This document shows positions 23,088 to 35,221 of a stretch of DNA of 64,000 nt, in pieces. Numbering within the stretch: position 1 is the first letter of the stretch; each line of letters opens with the position of its first letter. The DNA lies in contig NW_019775070.1 of the NCBI RefSeq assembly GCF_001039355.2, forward strand, positions 218,772-282,771. Reading direction: 5' to 3'. The translations under genes and the position numbers were made by a program. Under the pieces are notes generated by a model. The model did no database searches and was not told where the DNA came from. It worked only from the letters and a program-made list of their open reading frames with translations. Source of the stretch: Lingula anatina. Its lineage: Eukaryota; Brachiopoda; Lingulata; Lingulida; Lingulidae.

Positions 23088-23431
23088 CCTGTCCATCTCA
23101 TAAAATTTACTATTATCCTGTTGAAACAAGACTCCTAACAGCTCTTCAATCTTAACAAGCACTAAAGATGATTAACTGAAGTTAATAACATGCAGATTAC
23201 TTTTATCAATTTATCTGTAACATGGCGAAAGACCCTGTCATATGCTTAAATAGAAAACCATGCTAGGTTGACCCGTAAGTGGATAGAGATATATAATAGG
23301 AATAGTGGTGTTGTTCTGACAGCGATAAGTCAGGTAGTGTCAAATATTGAATTTCTATCATTTGAAGAATGGGCCTTACCTTTTATAAGGATGGCTATAA
23401 AGGGCAGGGCTGTCCTGGTCCTGCTGGTCAT
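23088..23431 (-). CDS. Second copy of two exons of the small membrane-protein gene
   Basis: Exons 23431-23380 and 23161-23088 repeat the first two coding exons of the gene at 17911-20704, with the same phases, donors and deduced protein. They lie in the second copy of a 2.7-kb block and have no second copy of the last exon. They are most likely the same locus assembled twice. Confidence 0.4.
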
Positions 23432-25753
23432 TGTGCTGTTTTAATGACCCTTACACTGACCTCTGACGGACCTCTCTCTGTCTGTCTCTCTTTCTACAGA
23501 TGTCTTACACTCCTCAGTAATTGTATTACCAAGTCCTGGAAGGCAATTGAAAAGTAAATTTGTTAATTTGTAAGCACAGGTAAAACATCTGCAACATGTG
23601 TGGCAATTTGACCAAATCTTTACTCTATGAAGGATTTTAAAATAAATTTTAGCTCATTTTTTTTTTCATTTTGGGCATGAGTTCCAATAGATGGACAAAT
23701 TCATACAACTTTGGGCTAGATGTCATGGTCCAGTAAGATCTCTGTTTGACAGAACATGATAGCGGAGATGCTCTTGATGGCCAGTTAAGTTAGGATAAAG
23801 ATCAAGATCAAAAATACAACATATTGCATTAACACAGTTCATCACCCTGTCTATCAATTCCAATTATCCTGCAGGATGACTTAATTTAGAAACACACAGA
23901 TTTTCAAATTATCAAAGTCCCAGCAAGTACATCCTACAAATTAAGCAAGCAATTTTGAAAAAACGTCAATGCCTTCCGTATGTCAATTCTAAACATGAAT
24001 CAGTTTTCCTTATTTAAATTTAAGGTAGCAGTTCTTATATAACTTTTAATATCAGATCCAGACAGATTTTGGAATATAGCTTTTTCGCTTTGATCTGCAG
24101 CGCATGAAGGTCGACTAAATGGAGCATATAAATCTTGTGGCAAATATCTACGGCGTACTATCACAACGATTAGGAGAAGCATAGAAAAGCGATATGCAGC
24201 TCAAATTTCCGAAAGTCTCACAAGTTTGACACAACTAGGCGCAGGCGGGTCGGTCGTGGAAAGCAGTGATTACAAACGCTGCAACTCACATTACACAAAC
24301 CAAGTTAGGGGACGCGAAATCGGTCCCGACAAAGCACCCGAACGATACACAACATACACATATAAATGCGGTGCAACTAAAAAAGAGTGTAAAATCTACT
24401 CCCCGAGTGCTGACCCTTAGTGCAATGTACTTACCGTCCTTCGTAGCTGGTCCGCTGGTCAGAATGCGGTCTCAGTATCGTAGTCCGGCCACATTCATTC
24501 ACAACTATCTCGACCGCAATATGTGATTACAGCTGGCACAAGAAGCGCTATCACCCCCGTCATTACTTGCTTTAACCCTTGTGCAATCTCACTCTTGAAA
24601 ATATCACAAATATTGTATATTCCTTTGATAGTAGCGATCTAATTCAAAATTACAATGACTTTAGAAAATGAATATATTAAAAGTGGTTATTATTATTTAG
24701 ATTGATGAAATGAATAGGTTTGGCAAATTAAAGTCAGTGAGGGTGTACAAAATCAATGGAAGAGCAAAAGCACTTCCTGAATATGAATAGTCTCCAACCT
24801 TTGTTTCCCAATGAAGAATACAACACTGATTTTTATCAATAAAATTTCACGTATTTGACTGTTTCTTTAATGCTTAAAGGTGTTTTTAACGTAGAAATCC
24901 TGCAAAATACTACTTATTGGCCAAAACAAAGTTGGGTTGGAGGCTAACTAGGTCTTCAAGGCATTTGTAGGTTTTGCTACTGCGCACAGGTACTGCGCAG
25001 AAAATTAACAATGACATTTACATTTCAAGATGAAATTCATTCGGCCTTTTTTGAAGATACCAGGCAGTCCAAATCTACTGCTGTCCGTTACATTATGCTT
25101 TCTACGACACACAGAATAGTTAAATGGGAGCAACCTTATAGAAACGAAAGAGAAATACATTTAAACTAATTTTAATTAGTTAAAACAGTGCATTTCTATA
25201 CGTTGCGAGGCACAAAAAGTAAAGTTCAGTCACAAATGACTTATAAATATACGTCACACGATTAAGTAAATTAATTTATGACATTGAAAAATGCAATTTT
25301 TTTTTTTTTTTTTTTTTTTGCGAGGTGATCGACATGTCTTTTTCACAGATTTTCAAGAGATACTTATTATTAACTAGGACATTTGAAAGTATGTCCTAGT
25401 TTTAAATAAGTACATGCTTTTTAAACTTAATTTGACGTGTCCACATATTAGGTTTATTTTTGAACAACTATTTTTAAATCTCTCTGATAAAGCCACATTT
25501 CAGTTGTTGTCCTTTCAATCCTTTAAAAATTTGAAAAATTATCTTATCAATGATGATTTTTCTGGAAGTTGTTGGAACAAAAATATTACTAGTACTCCTA
25601 GCTAAATTCTTGTAGACAAGCTTGAGGTTCGGATGCACATTTAATCTGCCGCGAGATGGCTTAGGCTTGCAAATTGTTTGAAGAAGATATCTACGACCCT
25701 ATCAGTTACCCTACAGACTTGGCTTGGTCGTAAGACCTTGGAAGCGGAGGGAG

Positions 25754-25906
25754 GCCGTCTTCTGGGTCTTCCGGAAGATGGTCAGAATTTTTCAGGTTTA
25801 AATTGACGGGCATCTATTTTTTTCTGTCGGAAGACGGTCAAAAATGAAGGATAGGCCAACAAAAATCATTTGGAAGACTGTCAGAAAATATCTCTGGATC
25901 CACCCT
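25754..25906. mobile_element. Dispersed short element, family 3, copy 1
   Basis: Shares about 150 bases with 48836-48989, including TCTTCCGGAAGA, TTTTTTCTGTCGGAAGACGG and TTGGAAGACTGTCAGAAAAT. Internally it iterates GGAAGACGGTCA three times. The terminal GGGGCGGATCC-like ends are clearer in copy 2. Confidence 0.7.
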
Positions 25907-26970
25907 GAGTACAACAGGTAATATAAACATAAACCGATTATCTCCCGCATGCTGTTTTGACACGGGCCTTTTGATATCGGTCTGTAATGATTTTTTAAGG
26001 AATTGTTATCATTAAACCTTTTATTATAACTCATAAAACATAGTTCGGACACTTTCAGATCGAGAGGTGAGTATCATTATATAGTCTTTATGTCGCTGAT
26101 GGTGTCTCAGCGGACAGTTTTATGGTATGTACTACCTGAAAAATTGGGTGAAAGCTGTGGTATTGATAAACATTTTTGCGGTATCTTACTTTATTTTAAA
26201 AGTCTTGAATAAACCATAAATTTTAAAAATATTATTTTTAGAGAGAACACAGTTTCATAACTTTACAATGTAAGTATATTTTTGCGTGAAATCTTGGGCC
26301 GATCTGTTATGATGGCTTCAAGGTAGATAATCCCTCTTGTTCCTCCTCCCCCCCCCCCCCCAGAAAAGTGAACAGTGCGAAAAAAAAAACAAATCCAAAA
26401 ATAAAAAAATTAGGTTAATCTGTATATCCAAAAATGTTTTGGTATTTCTCTTCAGATTGCTCAAGTTTATTGATGAATCCTAAAAGTGAAAGACTGTGAG
26501 ATTAAATTAGGTTGTTGAAGTCTGTATGTTTTTATGACTTTAAATGTCTATTTCCATTTAAAATCCAACGTTTTACGTTATCATATTTGAGAAAGATAAA
26601 TATGCCTTCACGTGCGTAAAGGCATTCTATCGACGGGTATAACTTAATGTCGGCCACTGCATTAAATCTGTGCATTCACTTTAAATTTAAGGAAAAAAAC
26701 ATAAACATATGTTGTATTTGAATGCAAATGTTGTAACTTAACTAAACTGCGGGACAATATTTTCATTGTGAGTGGAGTAGGTGTGAAGGCGAGTATATTG
26801 TGTTAGATGTGCCCGGTTGAGACGAGACTTCAGTTCCTAGCGTCATATATTGTGTTTGGTAGGCACATCCGTTTGATAGGTTATATTGCGTTTTAGATAT
26901 TTTAGTATTTATCTTGGAATAAGGATCTGTTGTTTTGCTTATTTTTCTCTTTTTAGTTTATGTGGCTGCC

Positions 26971-27093
26971 ATGTCTGGCACGTTTCAGTTTGACAAATCA
27001 CCTTTCTGCAATAAGGAAATCCCCAGTTCGACATATTTGTCCTCCGGCGCCAGCCAAATTTTGTCTCTACTTTTGTTTGTTTCTGTTGAATGA
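26971..27093 (+). CDS. Weak candidate 40-aa ORF or terminal exon
   Basis: The frame reads MSGTFQFDKSPFCNKEIPSS and ends with a hydrophobic tail (QILSLLLFVSVE, TGA). It follows a good acceptor-like tract (TTTTTCTCTTTTTAG) and precedes AATAAA at 27149-27154, so it could be the last exon of a plus-strand gene. No upstream partner exon was found and the length is compatible with chance. Confidence 0.2.
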   Translation: MSGTFQFDKSPFCNKEIPSSTYLSSGASQILSLLLFVSVE

Positions 27094-27496
27094 TGTAATC
27101 ACCTTCTGTTTATCAACGAAGACGTATGACAAAGTCTTTTAGATTTTCAATAAATCAATTTAATATTCATAAATAATATACTAAAATTGAATAGTCGCAT
27201 ATACAATTCTGATGTTAAAAACATATATATTAAAATTTTTAAAATATACATGTGTAAAAATAAAATAATATCTTACAGCCTTACATCTTTTAACTTCAAG
27301 TCTAAATATCTCCCACTAAATTTTAAGTTCTTAAATCATCTTTATTTTAACGATGCTAACCACCTTCCTCGTAGTCGACATTCTAACTGGAGTCATACGT
27401 ATGTTTACTGCGAGCCCTTAATTTCCACGTTGAATTTCGATCGCCAAAATAGACAAATAAATAGATTGATAAATAATCTAGTCTTCTCTTCCTTTT

Positions 27497-30400
27497 TTAC
27501 TGATTCCGTTTTTGTGCCGTTTTGTGCATTTTTTTTTCGGAATTGTCATGTGGCGCCACCTTCCGTGCGTAAAGAGCAGATCGCCTAATGATGTTATAAG
27601 CGACATGTGTCCCGATTACGACCAACAACAACTGCTGGGGGATGGCAATCAAATAACAGAACAGCGACAGCCGACTGGTACTCCAGTAATCCACGTTCAT
27701 CATTACAAACACAAGGATTTGTGGGATGAAGCGAAACACGGTGAATGATGCTGAAAAGGAAAAAAAATCAAAATAAACAATGTTCAGCTTTATAAGCCAC
27801 AGGCCAAGGCAGATGGCTGTAGGCCCTACCTGTGAGCATTAAAATACGGCTATAGCGTACGTGTTTGATATTGTTCGATTAGTTTTACTGACTTGAGATT
27901 GTTTAAAACAAAGCCATTTTAAATGTGTTGTCGTGTTTCATTGTGGTATTAAAAATATAAAACAAACTTAAAAATAAGCCTACTAGACGGTAAAACCAAG
28001 AACCAAAGGATGCAAAAGAATAAGCCTAAACGAAAAAAAAATATGGCAAACTGAAAAAAGCTGTTTCAGACCGAATAAAGAAAAAAACTTACCGAAAAAT
28101 AAAACAGTCAGCCATTTGTATAAGACCGATTCTCTGAGACCCAGCATCACAATTATTTTCCTTCCGTGTAGGAACACGTTTGCCACCTCACACAAGTAGT
28201 CCCAGGGGGAGTAGGTACTTATTCTTCCGCAAGGGGGGAACTGGGACACCGTGATGAAGAAGATGGACTGAAAGTAAATATATGGAGATACATTTATACA
28301 TGCAAGTATTTCATGTCGTGAAAATGCTAATAAAGACTTCAAATTAACAGGTAGTTTAAACTATTTTACGGAGGGAGGAGGGGACACAATTACATGCCTT
28401 GTTTAATTTCAATCGTTTCGCGCATGTGAAAGTAGAATATCATTTACATTTTGACCTGACCTGGTCTCTTCTTTCGTCTACCCTTATCCTCCAAAGAATC
28501 TAAGACAATGTATTTCAGGTATTTCAAGTTTGGAAAATATATTCTAATTGACAGACGCGCAAATGGCAGATTCTGGGGCGGATATAGGGTGCAGCGGGCA
28601 CATCCCCTCCCACAGCTTCTAAGATACTCCCTGTTCTTCCTTCTCCCCCCCCCCCCCCCAAAAAAAAAAAAAAAAAAAAAGAAAAGAAAAAAAAAAAGAA
28701 AAAAGTGCACAGTGAGAAAAATAACAAAACCAAAACTATTAAAATTAAATTCCTTGGCCTTTACATATTTAGATATCCTGCATTTCCAACGCGGATCAAA
28801 TATGGCAAAACCAAAATATTAATTAAAAAAAACCCTTGGCCTTTACATATTTAGATAGCCTTCATTTACAACGCGGATCAAATATGACCGACCCACTTAA
28901 ATGCTTTGTTGCGGAATCCCCGCAGAAATTATATTCGTTGTCATTTAGGGGATTAAACGGCAAGCTTTTAATTTAAGTGGGTCGCCATATTTGATCCGCG
29001 GAGTAGTTAGTCCGCTGTTGTGAATGCAGCCATAAATTGGCCCCGTCTACTGTTTTACACTGTACCCCTCCAAAACCCTCTCCCTGGCCTTAGCAAATCC
29101 TTAGATCCGCCATTCCGCGGGAATCACTGGGCTAATGGTAAAACATAAGGACAGAATTGTGAAGTGGTGTTTTACGTATTATGTAACATAATAGCAAAAC
29201 GGTGAGTTGATTCCAATACATCGTGATACAATACTTCAATGTCTTAAACTGTTAGTACTATCTTATAACTGCCCTCATACAGTTCACATAGCAACAAACG
29301 TATTTATACGGACGAGGTTAAATATTGAAAACGCTTTTTCTTACCAGTATATGGTGAGCGTACATTTCGAAACTTCCTAACTTCTCAGAGCTTGTATATT
29401 TGAAGACAGTATCGTAGATGAAATACCCTAAAATCGAAATAATTGAGGTCATAGAACAGAATTATGCCAGCAATATTGTGTGACAGAATGTACTCAGAAA
29501 TTACAAAATTGATAAATTTATGATATGATTTAGATAGGTAAAAAACAAGAGATCATAATTACACTTAAAGTACTTAAATCAACACATTTTTTAAAACCCC
29601 ATGCACATCTCTTATTACACTCTTCAGATTATTGCTCAATGTTTTCTACAAAAATTTACGCCGCGCCCTCGAAGTGTCCGTAAACATGGACGTTGATTAA
29701 AAATAAAGCAACCAAAATTGACCTAAGAATGACCTCCAATTACCATATTCAGCAAACTTCTTACCTGAGGACATGAGATGAAGATAAAAACCGCGATCGG
29801 AGTCCCCCATCCACTCCTCCTCTGTCAAAATACTGAAAATAACAATCAAGTCAGAGATAATATGGCGGTTTTCATTGTCTTTTGTGTAAAGGCAGAAAAA
29901 GGGTATGCACCGCTGTTGTTTTTAAGAGGCAGCGTGTTTTTATTAACGTACTATAAGGCATGACGTTTCGACCCTCCGTGTTAAAATTTCTATGGTTAGT
30001 CCCTTTATTATTTTTAAGGGATTTTTAAGTGCATAAACCACTTCTTGGTGAACCTATCTTAAAACACAAGTGACACTTTTTGATCATTTTAATTCCAGGA
30101 ATTAATATCGCCTAAAATTATTTAAGTTATCGCCTCCGGACGAACGTCGCCACCTGTCAAACATCTTAAAGGTACACTCCATGGTTATGCAATCCCATTA
30201 TTTTTGCCTTCCGCAGCTTCTTATAAAACGTAACATACTCCTTGAAATAATTTAACCCCTTGAATATTTTTCTGGACATTGATGTTTCCTTTGGAATCCA
30301 TAGGAAAATGGTTGCAGTTATAATGACAGGCCACCCATTTTAAGCTAAATCAACCTTAATAAATTTTATCAAAGATCGAATCCAAGTGCAGAGCGGGATA

Positions 30401-30697
30401 GATAAATAATTCGTGAGTACAAAAAATTGCTTATTTTCCAGGGAAAAACAGATTTTGGCGGGTCTTATGAAGTGTACCTTAAACAATAATCTTAACACAG
30501 TTCTGAATCGCACGCAACGCGTGGAATATAGTAGGCAAAGTGATGGTGGTGTTTGAAAAAGCCACAAGCTTGGATCAAGCACTTTTTAATACACCCAGAT
30601 TGTTACAGTACGATGGCGACTGTCAGGAATGGACTGCGTCAAAAGTTGGTTCGTCAGAGAAATCACCTTACCTCAGGGAAATTAGCTATAAGCACGA

Positions 30698-30747
<50 letters not shown>

Positions 30748-30975
30748 ACTGAATGATACTTACATAGTTAAGGCGGCTACGGCACAAATAACAGCATGGA
30801 CCCACGAAGTTACAAACATACGCCATCGGCCAGGAAAGGTGGCACATTTTTGTGGTGTAAAATGTGACTTCACTAAAATATTGACGGCGGTAAAAAACAG
30901 GCAGGAAAGAGGGCAAATGGCAGCCACAGCCTTAGCCTTCCATATTAATTCTTCTCCGTAACTCTCCGAGTCCAT
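27497..30975 (-). CDS. TLCD1/2-like: TLC-domain membrane protein, TLCD1/TLCD2 (FLD-1) family, 263 aa
   Basis: TLCD1/2 proteins are multi-pass membrane proteins that limit long-chain polyunsaturated fatty-acid incorporation into phospholipids and so membrane fluidity. Five coding exons: 30975-30764, 29832-29765, 29427-29345, 28267-28093, 27750-27497. Phases 2, 1, 0 and 1 all match and total 792 bp including TAA. Landmarks: GRWRMFVTSWVHAV near residue 47, SSGYFIYDTVFKY, the conserved His pair in EMYAHHILSIFF, EVANVFLHGRKIIVMLG and SFTVFRFIPQILV; human TLCD1 has the same blocks in the same order. The start is the first in-frame ATG, with an in-frame TAG upstream in the inferred 5' exon. The C-terminus is short and charged. 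AATAAA (minus strand) lies at 27346-27341, about 150 bases past the stop. TLCD1 versus TLCD2 is unresolved. Confidence 0.85.
28574..29111. mobile_element. Composite fold-back/MITE-like element upstream of a TLCD exon
   Basis: Outer ends GGGGCGGATATAG and (reverse complement) ATGGCGGATCTAAG resemble hAT-like termini. Inside lies a 53-base tandem duplication (28753-28805 and 28834-28886, CCTTGGCCTTTACATATTTA...). An inner fold-back (28857-29034) has arms ACGCGGATCAAATATG..CGACCCACTTAAAT and their inverted copy. A poly-C/poly-A stretch (28646-28680) follows the left end. Confidence 0.6.
30700..30745. repeat. (TA)n microsatellite
   Basis: Perfect TA run just past the donor of TLCD coding exon 1. 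Confidence 0.95.
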
Positions 30976-31008
30976 TTTGGGTGACGCTCCGAATCGGGAA
31001 TGTGTGCA

Positions 31009-33371
31009 CTGGAAGATATAATGAACGGAATGTAGGAAACTTAATTTGCAAGTGTGGCCAAGATGAATGGACGCCTTTATACCACGGGTGGCGTTTCGAA
31101 CTAATTGCACTTGTATTGTGCCCACAAGATTGTCTGTATTTTCATACGCTTCATTGCGATTTACTTGTCGAATTACTTGTCAGTCACACTTGAACGATAT
31201 ATACTCGTACTGGAACAAGGGGCGGATCTACCCTCTACCAGGGCGAGTGATAGATTTTTTTACAAATATGGACTGTCCGTGGGATGTGATCTTTTTACGT
31301 TAAGCATTTTCAGATACTTTTTATGCTGTTACTTTTAATTTTATTTGCAACAATTATCCATATAAGACCCAGACATTGTCACTGGCACAGATATCAAGGT
31401 AATGGGGTCCATGACTGTTAGCCACTCGTTTAAATGTGGGGAAGTGTGGAGATATGCAGTGGATTCCCATAGACACCATCTAGCATATTATTATTTTAAT
31501 TAAAAAATACAGATCAAAATATACATAGCCAATGAATATCTAATGAAGGAATTGTCACTGTGACCCTGGTATAGGGTACGCTTGCATGACCTAGGACCCC
31601 CATGACCAGACACTGCCAATGTTCCCGAGCAGCATAATTATAGAAGATGAAGACGGCGATTTCTATTCTCTCTTTATTTAATTAGTGTAATATTCCTCGC
31701 GGGATAGCACTTAGGTACGATGTTTATCTGCATACTTTTAAGAGGCAACAGAGGTGATTTTACATAGCCGTGCAGACCAACCGAACCATAACACCGGAGC
31801 GTTCTTCTACTTTTTTATGGCCAACTTTGACGTTCTCTGTACTTGTCATCAGTATCATGTACCCTCAGGGCCGCAGTTGCTATTGTGGACATTTTTGGTG
31901 AGGCGACTGAGACCGAGAGCCAAAATGACTGTCTATTTATCTATAGACATATCTGTAAATATCTGTGGAAAATCAATCTGTCGCCCTGGTAGAGGATATG
32001 TATCATGTATCGGACTCAAGTTTTGAAGATAGATATATATATATATCTGCTCTCCCCACCCTCCCAAATAAATAACATAACATTTTTTGAGATTTTAGAG
32101 CCTTTACATTTCATGCATTTGTCAGGCAAAGCCAAATCCTTCGATGTTGAATTACTGGGATGGCTGCACCTGGTCGACAATGTTATATGTGCTATAAAGA
32201 TGTGTCACTGTATCCCTATATATTATTGTAATTGTTTAATAGCATATTAACTTAAATTATATTTATATTGTCATTTTCATCCACCTAGATATGTCCAACA
32301 GACTGTAGCTTCTCTAATTTAAAATGTCTAATACATATTCGCGTGTACAAATTATTGACATGGCCTGAAAAGTAGGTGTAATTAACTTAATGACGCACTC
32401 GAAGCGAGGTGACATGTCAGATCTTCGCCAATAAACCTGAAAAACTTGCCACCATAGTCATCATGTAGTCATACATCACTGCTTCACTGTGTGGATTAAA
32501 TATTTTAAAATATATTAAAGCGTTAATAAATAAATAAATAAAAGGCAGTTTCTTGTTGCATAACATTTCGTTGTGCAGAGATACCATTATAATATCCCTT
32601 ATTGTATAACAACCTGCATTGTCAGATACAATCTTCCTGTTACTAATGATAATAATTGCCGGCGGTATAAGATAAATGTTCAATCATCGCTTGACCCATA
32701 CTTTCCCCGAGCTAACTCTATATAGAACGCATTCAGAACAGCGGACTTGGATCCTAGCCCCGAGTGAATCAGTGAACCCCCCAGTGGATCCCCAATGATT
32801 AATCAGGATAATCTCTGTGTCCCTCCCCCTCAAAAAAAGGAGCGTCCAAAGGACGTATAACCCACCCCCTTTTGTCGGGAATAAGCGTATATAAGATTTT
32901 ATAGATAAAAAACAAAACGTATCATATACCCGCATCATGTCCATAAATACACATCCGAAAAAACTATGTTCGGCCACATGGATAATATCTAACATTATCT
33001 GTCACAGTGTCTAAGCCCCAAATCCTTCCAACCGTGACACTCTATTTCTTACTAATAATAATAATAACAATAATAATAATATCTCCTGGCTTTACAGATC
33101 CAAGGCAGCGGAAAGAAAATATCAGGAAAAATAGGCGTTATTACCTAAATAGAGCACGGCGAATACACTGTTAGAGGTAAGGTATTAACTGGTACAAGAG
33201 GACGTCTGAATTTTTCAATTAACTATTTGAAAGAAAGAACGCAAATTCAACTTGGGACATTGAGATATAATCATATACAAGAAATGGTATTCACATTTTA
33301 CACATTGTCAAAAACCCAAAAACACGTTACCTGAAATCAAATACGTAGCTGATAATTTTAACAAATCTTAC
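31009..33371. other. TLCD 5' intron
   Basis: No exon supported on either strand. It includes short AT microsatellites (32031-32045) and the first copy of a diverged local duplication (32915-33290). Confidence 0.5.
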
Positions 33372-33560
33372 CTCTTTGAAAAGATGTCTGTGTATGCCAA
33401 ACGTCGAAAAACGACTGGGAGAGTTAACTGCGTGTGGTGGCTATTTTAGAGCGACAAGCGGCGATACAACGTCACTGATAGGGATGAGACAAAACGTCAT
33501 AGGTTGACCTTCATCCATAAACGGAAGCTAAACTAGTTGATGGATGTTTGTTGACAGACA
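33372..33560 (-). other. TLCD1/2-like: Candidate 5' untranslated first exon of the TLCD gene
   Basis: A consensus donor (GTAAGA) at 33371 follows CATCTTTTCAAAGAG. Spliced to the acceptor at 31009-31010 (TTCCAG), it gives a leader with an in-frame TAG and no ATG before the start codon. The upstream DNA has several TGACGT/ACGTCA-like motifs (33469-33500, 33588-33596) that could be CRE-type promoter sites. The right boundary is approximate. Confidence 0.4.
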
Positions 33561-33952
33561 TGTTTGGAGATGCGACTGTGCACGTTAGGTGACGTGCGCA
33601 TCATCTGTCTGACACGCGATGATGGATAATTTTTTCACTCTCACCTCATTTATAAACTAGATAATTATTTTTGGATATCACAACTCTTTCTTAGGTACTA
33701 TTTAATTATTTGATGATACTTTTGTGATTTTTCACTTTTTTCTTTTGAAATAGAAAAAAATCAGAGTCCTAGCCCTGCCCATGAACTCGCAATAAAACTT
33801 CAGTTGAAGAAGAGAAAGTCCTCAAAAATGTCACTTTTTGAAGATCTTCCTAAGATATCTTGCCCACTAACAAACAACTAGGCTATTCATGCTAACAAAG
33901 AAAGTGAAGGAGATAATTCAACCTCCTTGGGAGGTACTGCCCTCTACTAGGT

Positions 33953-33953
<1 letters not shown>

Positions 33954-34031
<78 letters not shown>
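33954..34031. repeat. (CT)n(TA)n compound microsatellite
   Basis: About 24 CT units running directly into about 13 TA units. Confidence 0.95.
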
Positions 34032-35221
34032 ACGCAAATTCAATTTGAAGACATTAAAATATAAATCATATACCATGAGATATGATCATATTGATTATTT
34101 ACTAGATATATAACTAATTTATGACAATAAATTCTGCTGGAGGAAAGTGCACATAATTAATCTGCGACCCGCCGATAAGCGTAGGCGAAATCAACACAGT
34201 CGAAATCTTGTTTACCTTCACTGACCAAGACAACAACGTCCGATCAACATGCTTTGTGTCACGATGGATTTAAATAAAACAATATGTATCATAGGTCCCC
34301 GTGTCATGTCCACAAATACACATATGCAAAAGTTTTGTACGGCCAGATGGATAATATCTAACGTAATCCGTTACAGTATTCAGACCCCAAATTCTTCCAA
34401 TTGTGACACTCTGTTTCTTACAAAGAATTATAATATTGATATATTTTGGCTTTATAGGTCCTCTGATTCATTCAACGTCTTCTGCGACCTGGCATGGAAA
34501 AAATGTGTATTGCCTCTGGACATCAGTGAATGTTATCTGACAAAAAAACAACGTGTACACGGGAGTAGTTGAAACCTTGAAACCCTGTATTTTGTCCTCT
34601 GTATGAACCACCTTTATTGGTGTCTTTATTGTCTGGTTAATAATTTATCAGATGGAAAATATGTGCTTGAAAGTGATACCCAGCTTGTTGTCACAAAATA
34701 TTCCCATTAGACTCTGTTCTTATTTTTTATTAATTTATTTATTTTTGGTTAATAATAAATAAATAATATTAATTTATAGTCCAAAATCCATTTTAAATGT
34801 TCAGTAGACTTTACAGAGGTAAAATGAACAGAAAAATGCCAGTTCATTTCATCCGCGAAAAAAGTCCGGACCTACATGTATTAATTACGACCCTAGAACC
34901 TGCGACGAAATTAAGCCTAGGTTAGCAAAATGCTGGTACTAGAACAAAGAATAAGACGGATTCATTTATTACCTGTTTGACTATGCTACAGGTGAAATAA
35001 GAACATGAAAATATAAAATAATATTTTAAAAATTAGTGATGTGGTGTAGATCTGCTTAAAGGAGGTGGATCCTGTATCGAAAAAAAAAAAAAAAAACATT
35101 ATATGTAATTTATTTAAATTGTTGTCTCAAAGCCTACCGTAGATCAAATTTTGATTTAGAGCTGACATTTGCCAGGGCAACACAGACGTTACATTTCAGC
35201 ACAGGGCCACAGAGCAAAATT

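Larger units (their letters stand above)
19929..25395. repeat. 2.7-kb direct duplication in tandem, junction at a single N
   Basis: Copy 1 is 19929-22654 and copy 2 is 22656-about 25395; position 22655 is N. The copies begin with the same GACCTCTATTTGTTAAAGG and end with the same CATTTGAAAGTATGT. They are about 98-99 percent identical by eye, with scattered substitutions and small indels. Copy 1 stops exactly at the N and copy 2 starts right after it. This is what two overlapping, unmerged contigs (two haplotypes of one locus) would look like. Confidence 0.9.
25396..27340. other. Intergenic stretch between duplicated block and TLC gene
   Basis: Contains a dispersed repeat (25754-25906), a C-homopolymer followed by A-rich sequence (26348-26400) and one weak 40-codon candidate ORF (26971-27093). 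Nothing else coding is supported. Confidence 0.5.
32915..34480. repeat. Diverged local duplication, permuted order
   Basis: Block 32915-33110 (CATGTCCATAAATACACAT..., GATGGATAATATCTAAC-like, TTGTGACACTCT-like) matches 34290-34470 at roughly 75-80 percent. A second block, 33239-33290 (ACGCAAATTCAACTTG...), matches 34031-34085. The block order is reversed between the two places. Confidence 0.6.

Noticed and set aside
28444-28822. ORFs with long Phe/Gly or Lys/Pro runs
   Set aside because: They are translations of adjoining poly-C and poly-A homopolymers within a repeat.
30540-30756. ORFs ending in Tyr-Ile repeats on both strands
   Set aside because: They are translations of a (TA)n microsatellite.
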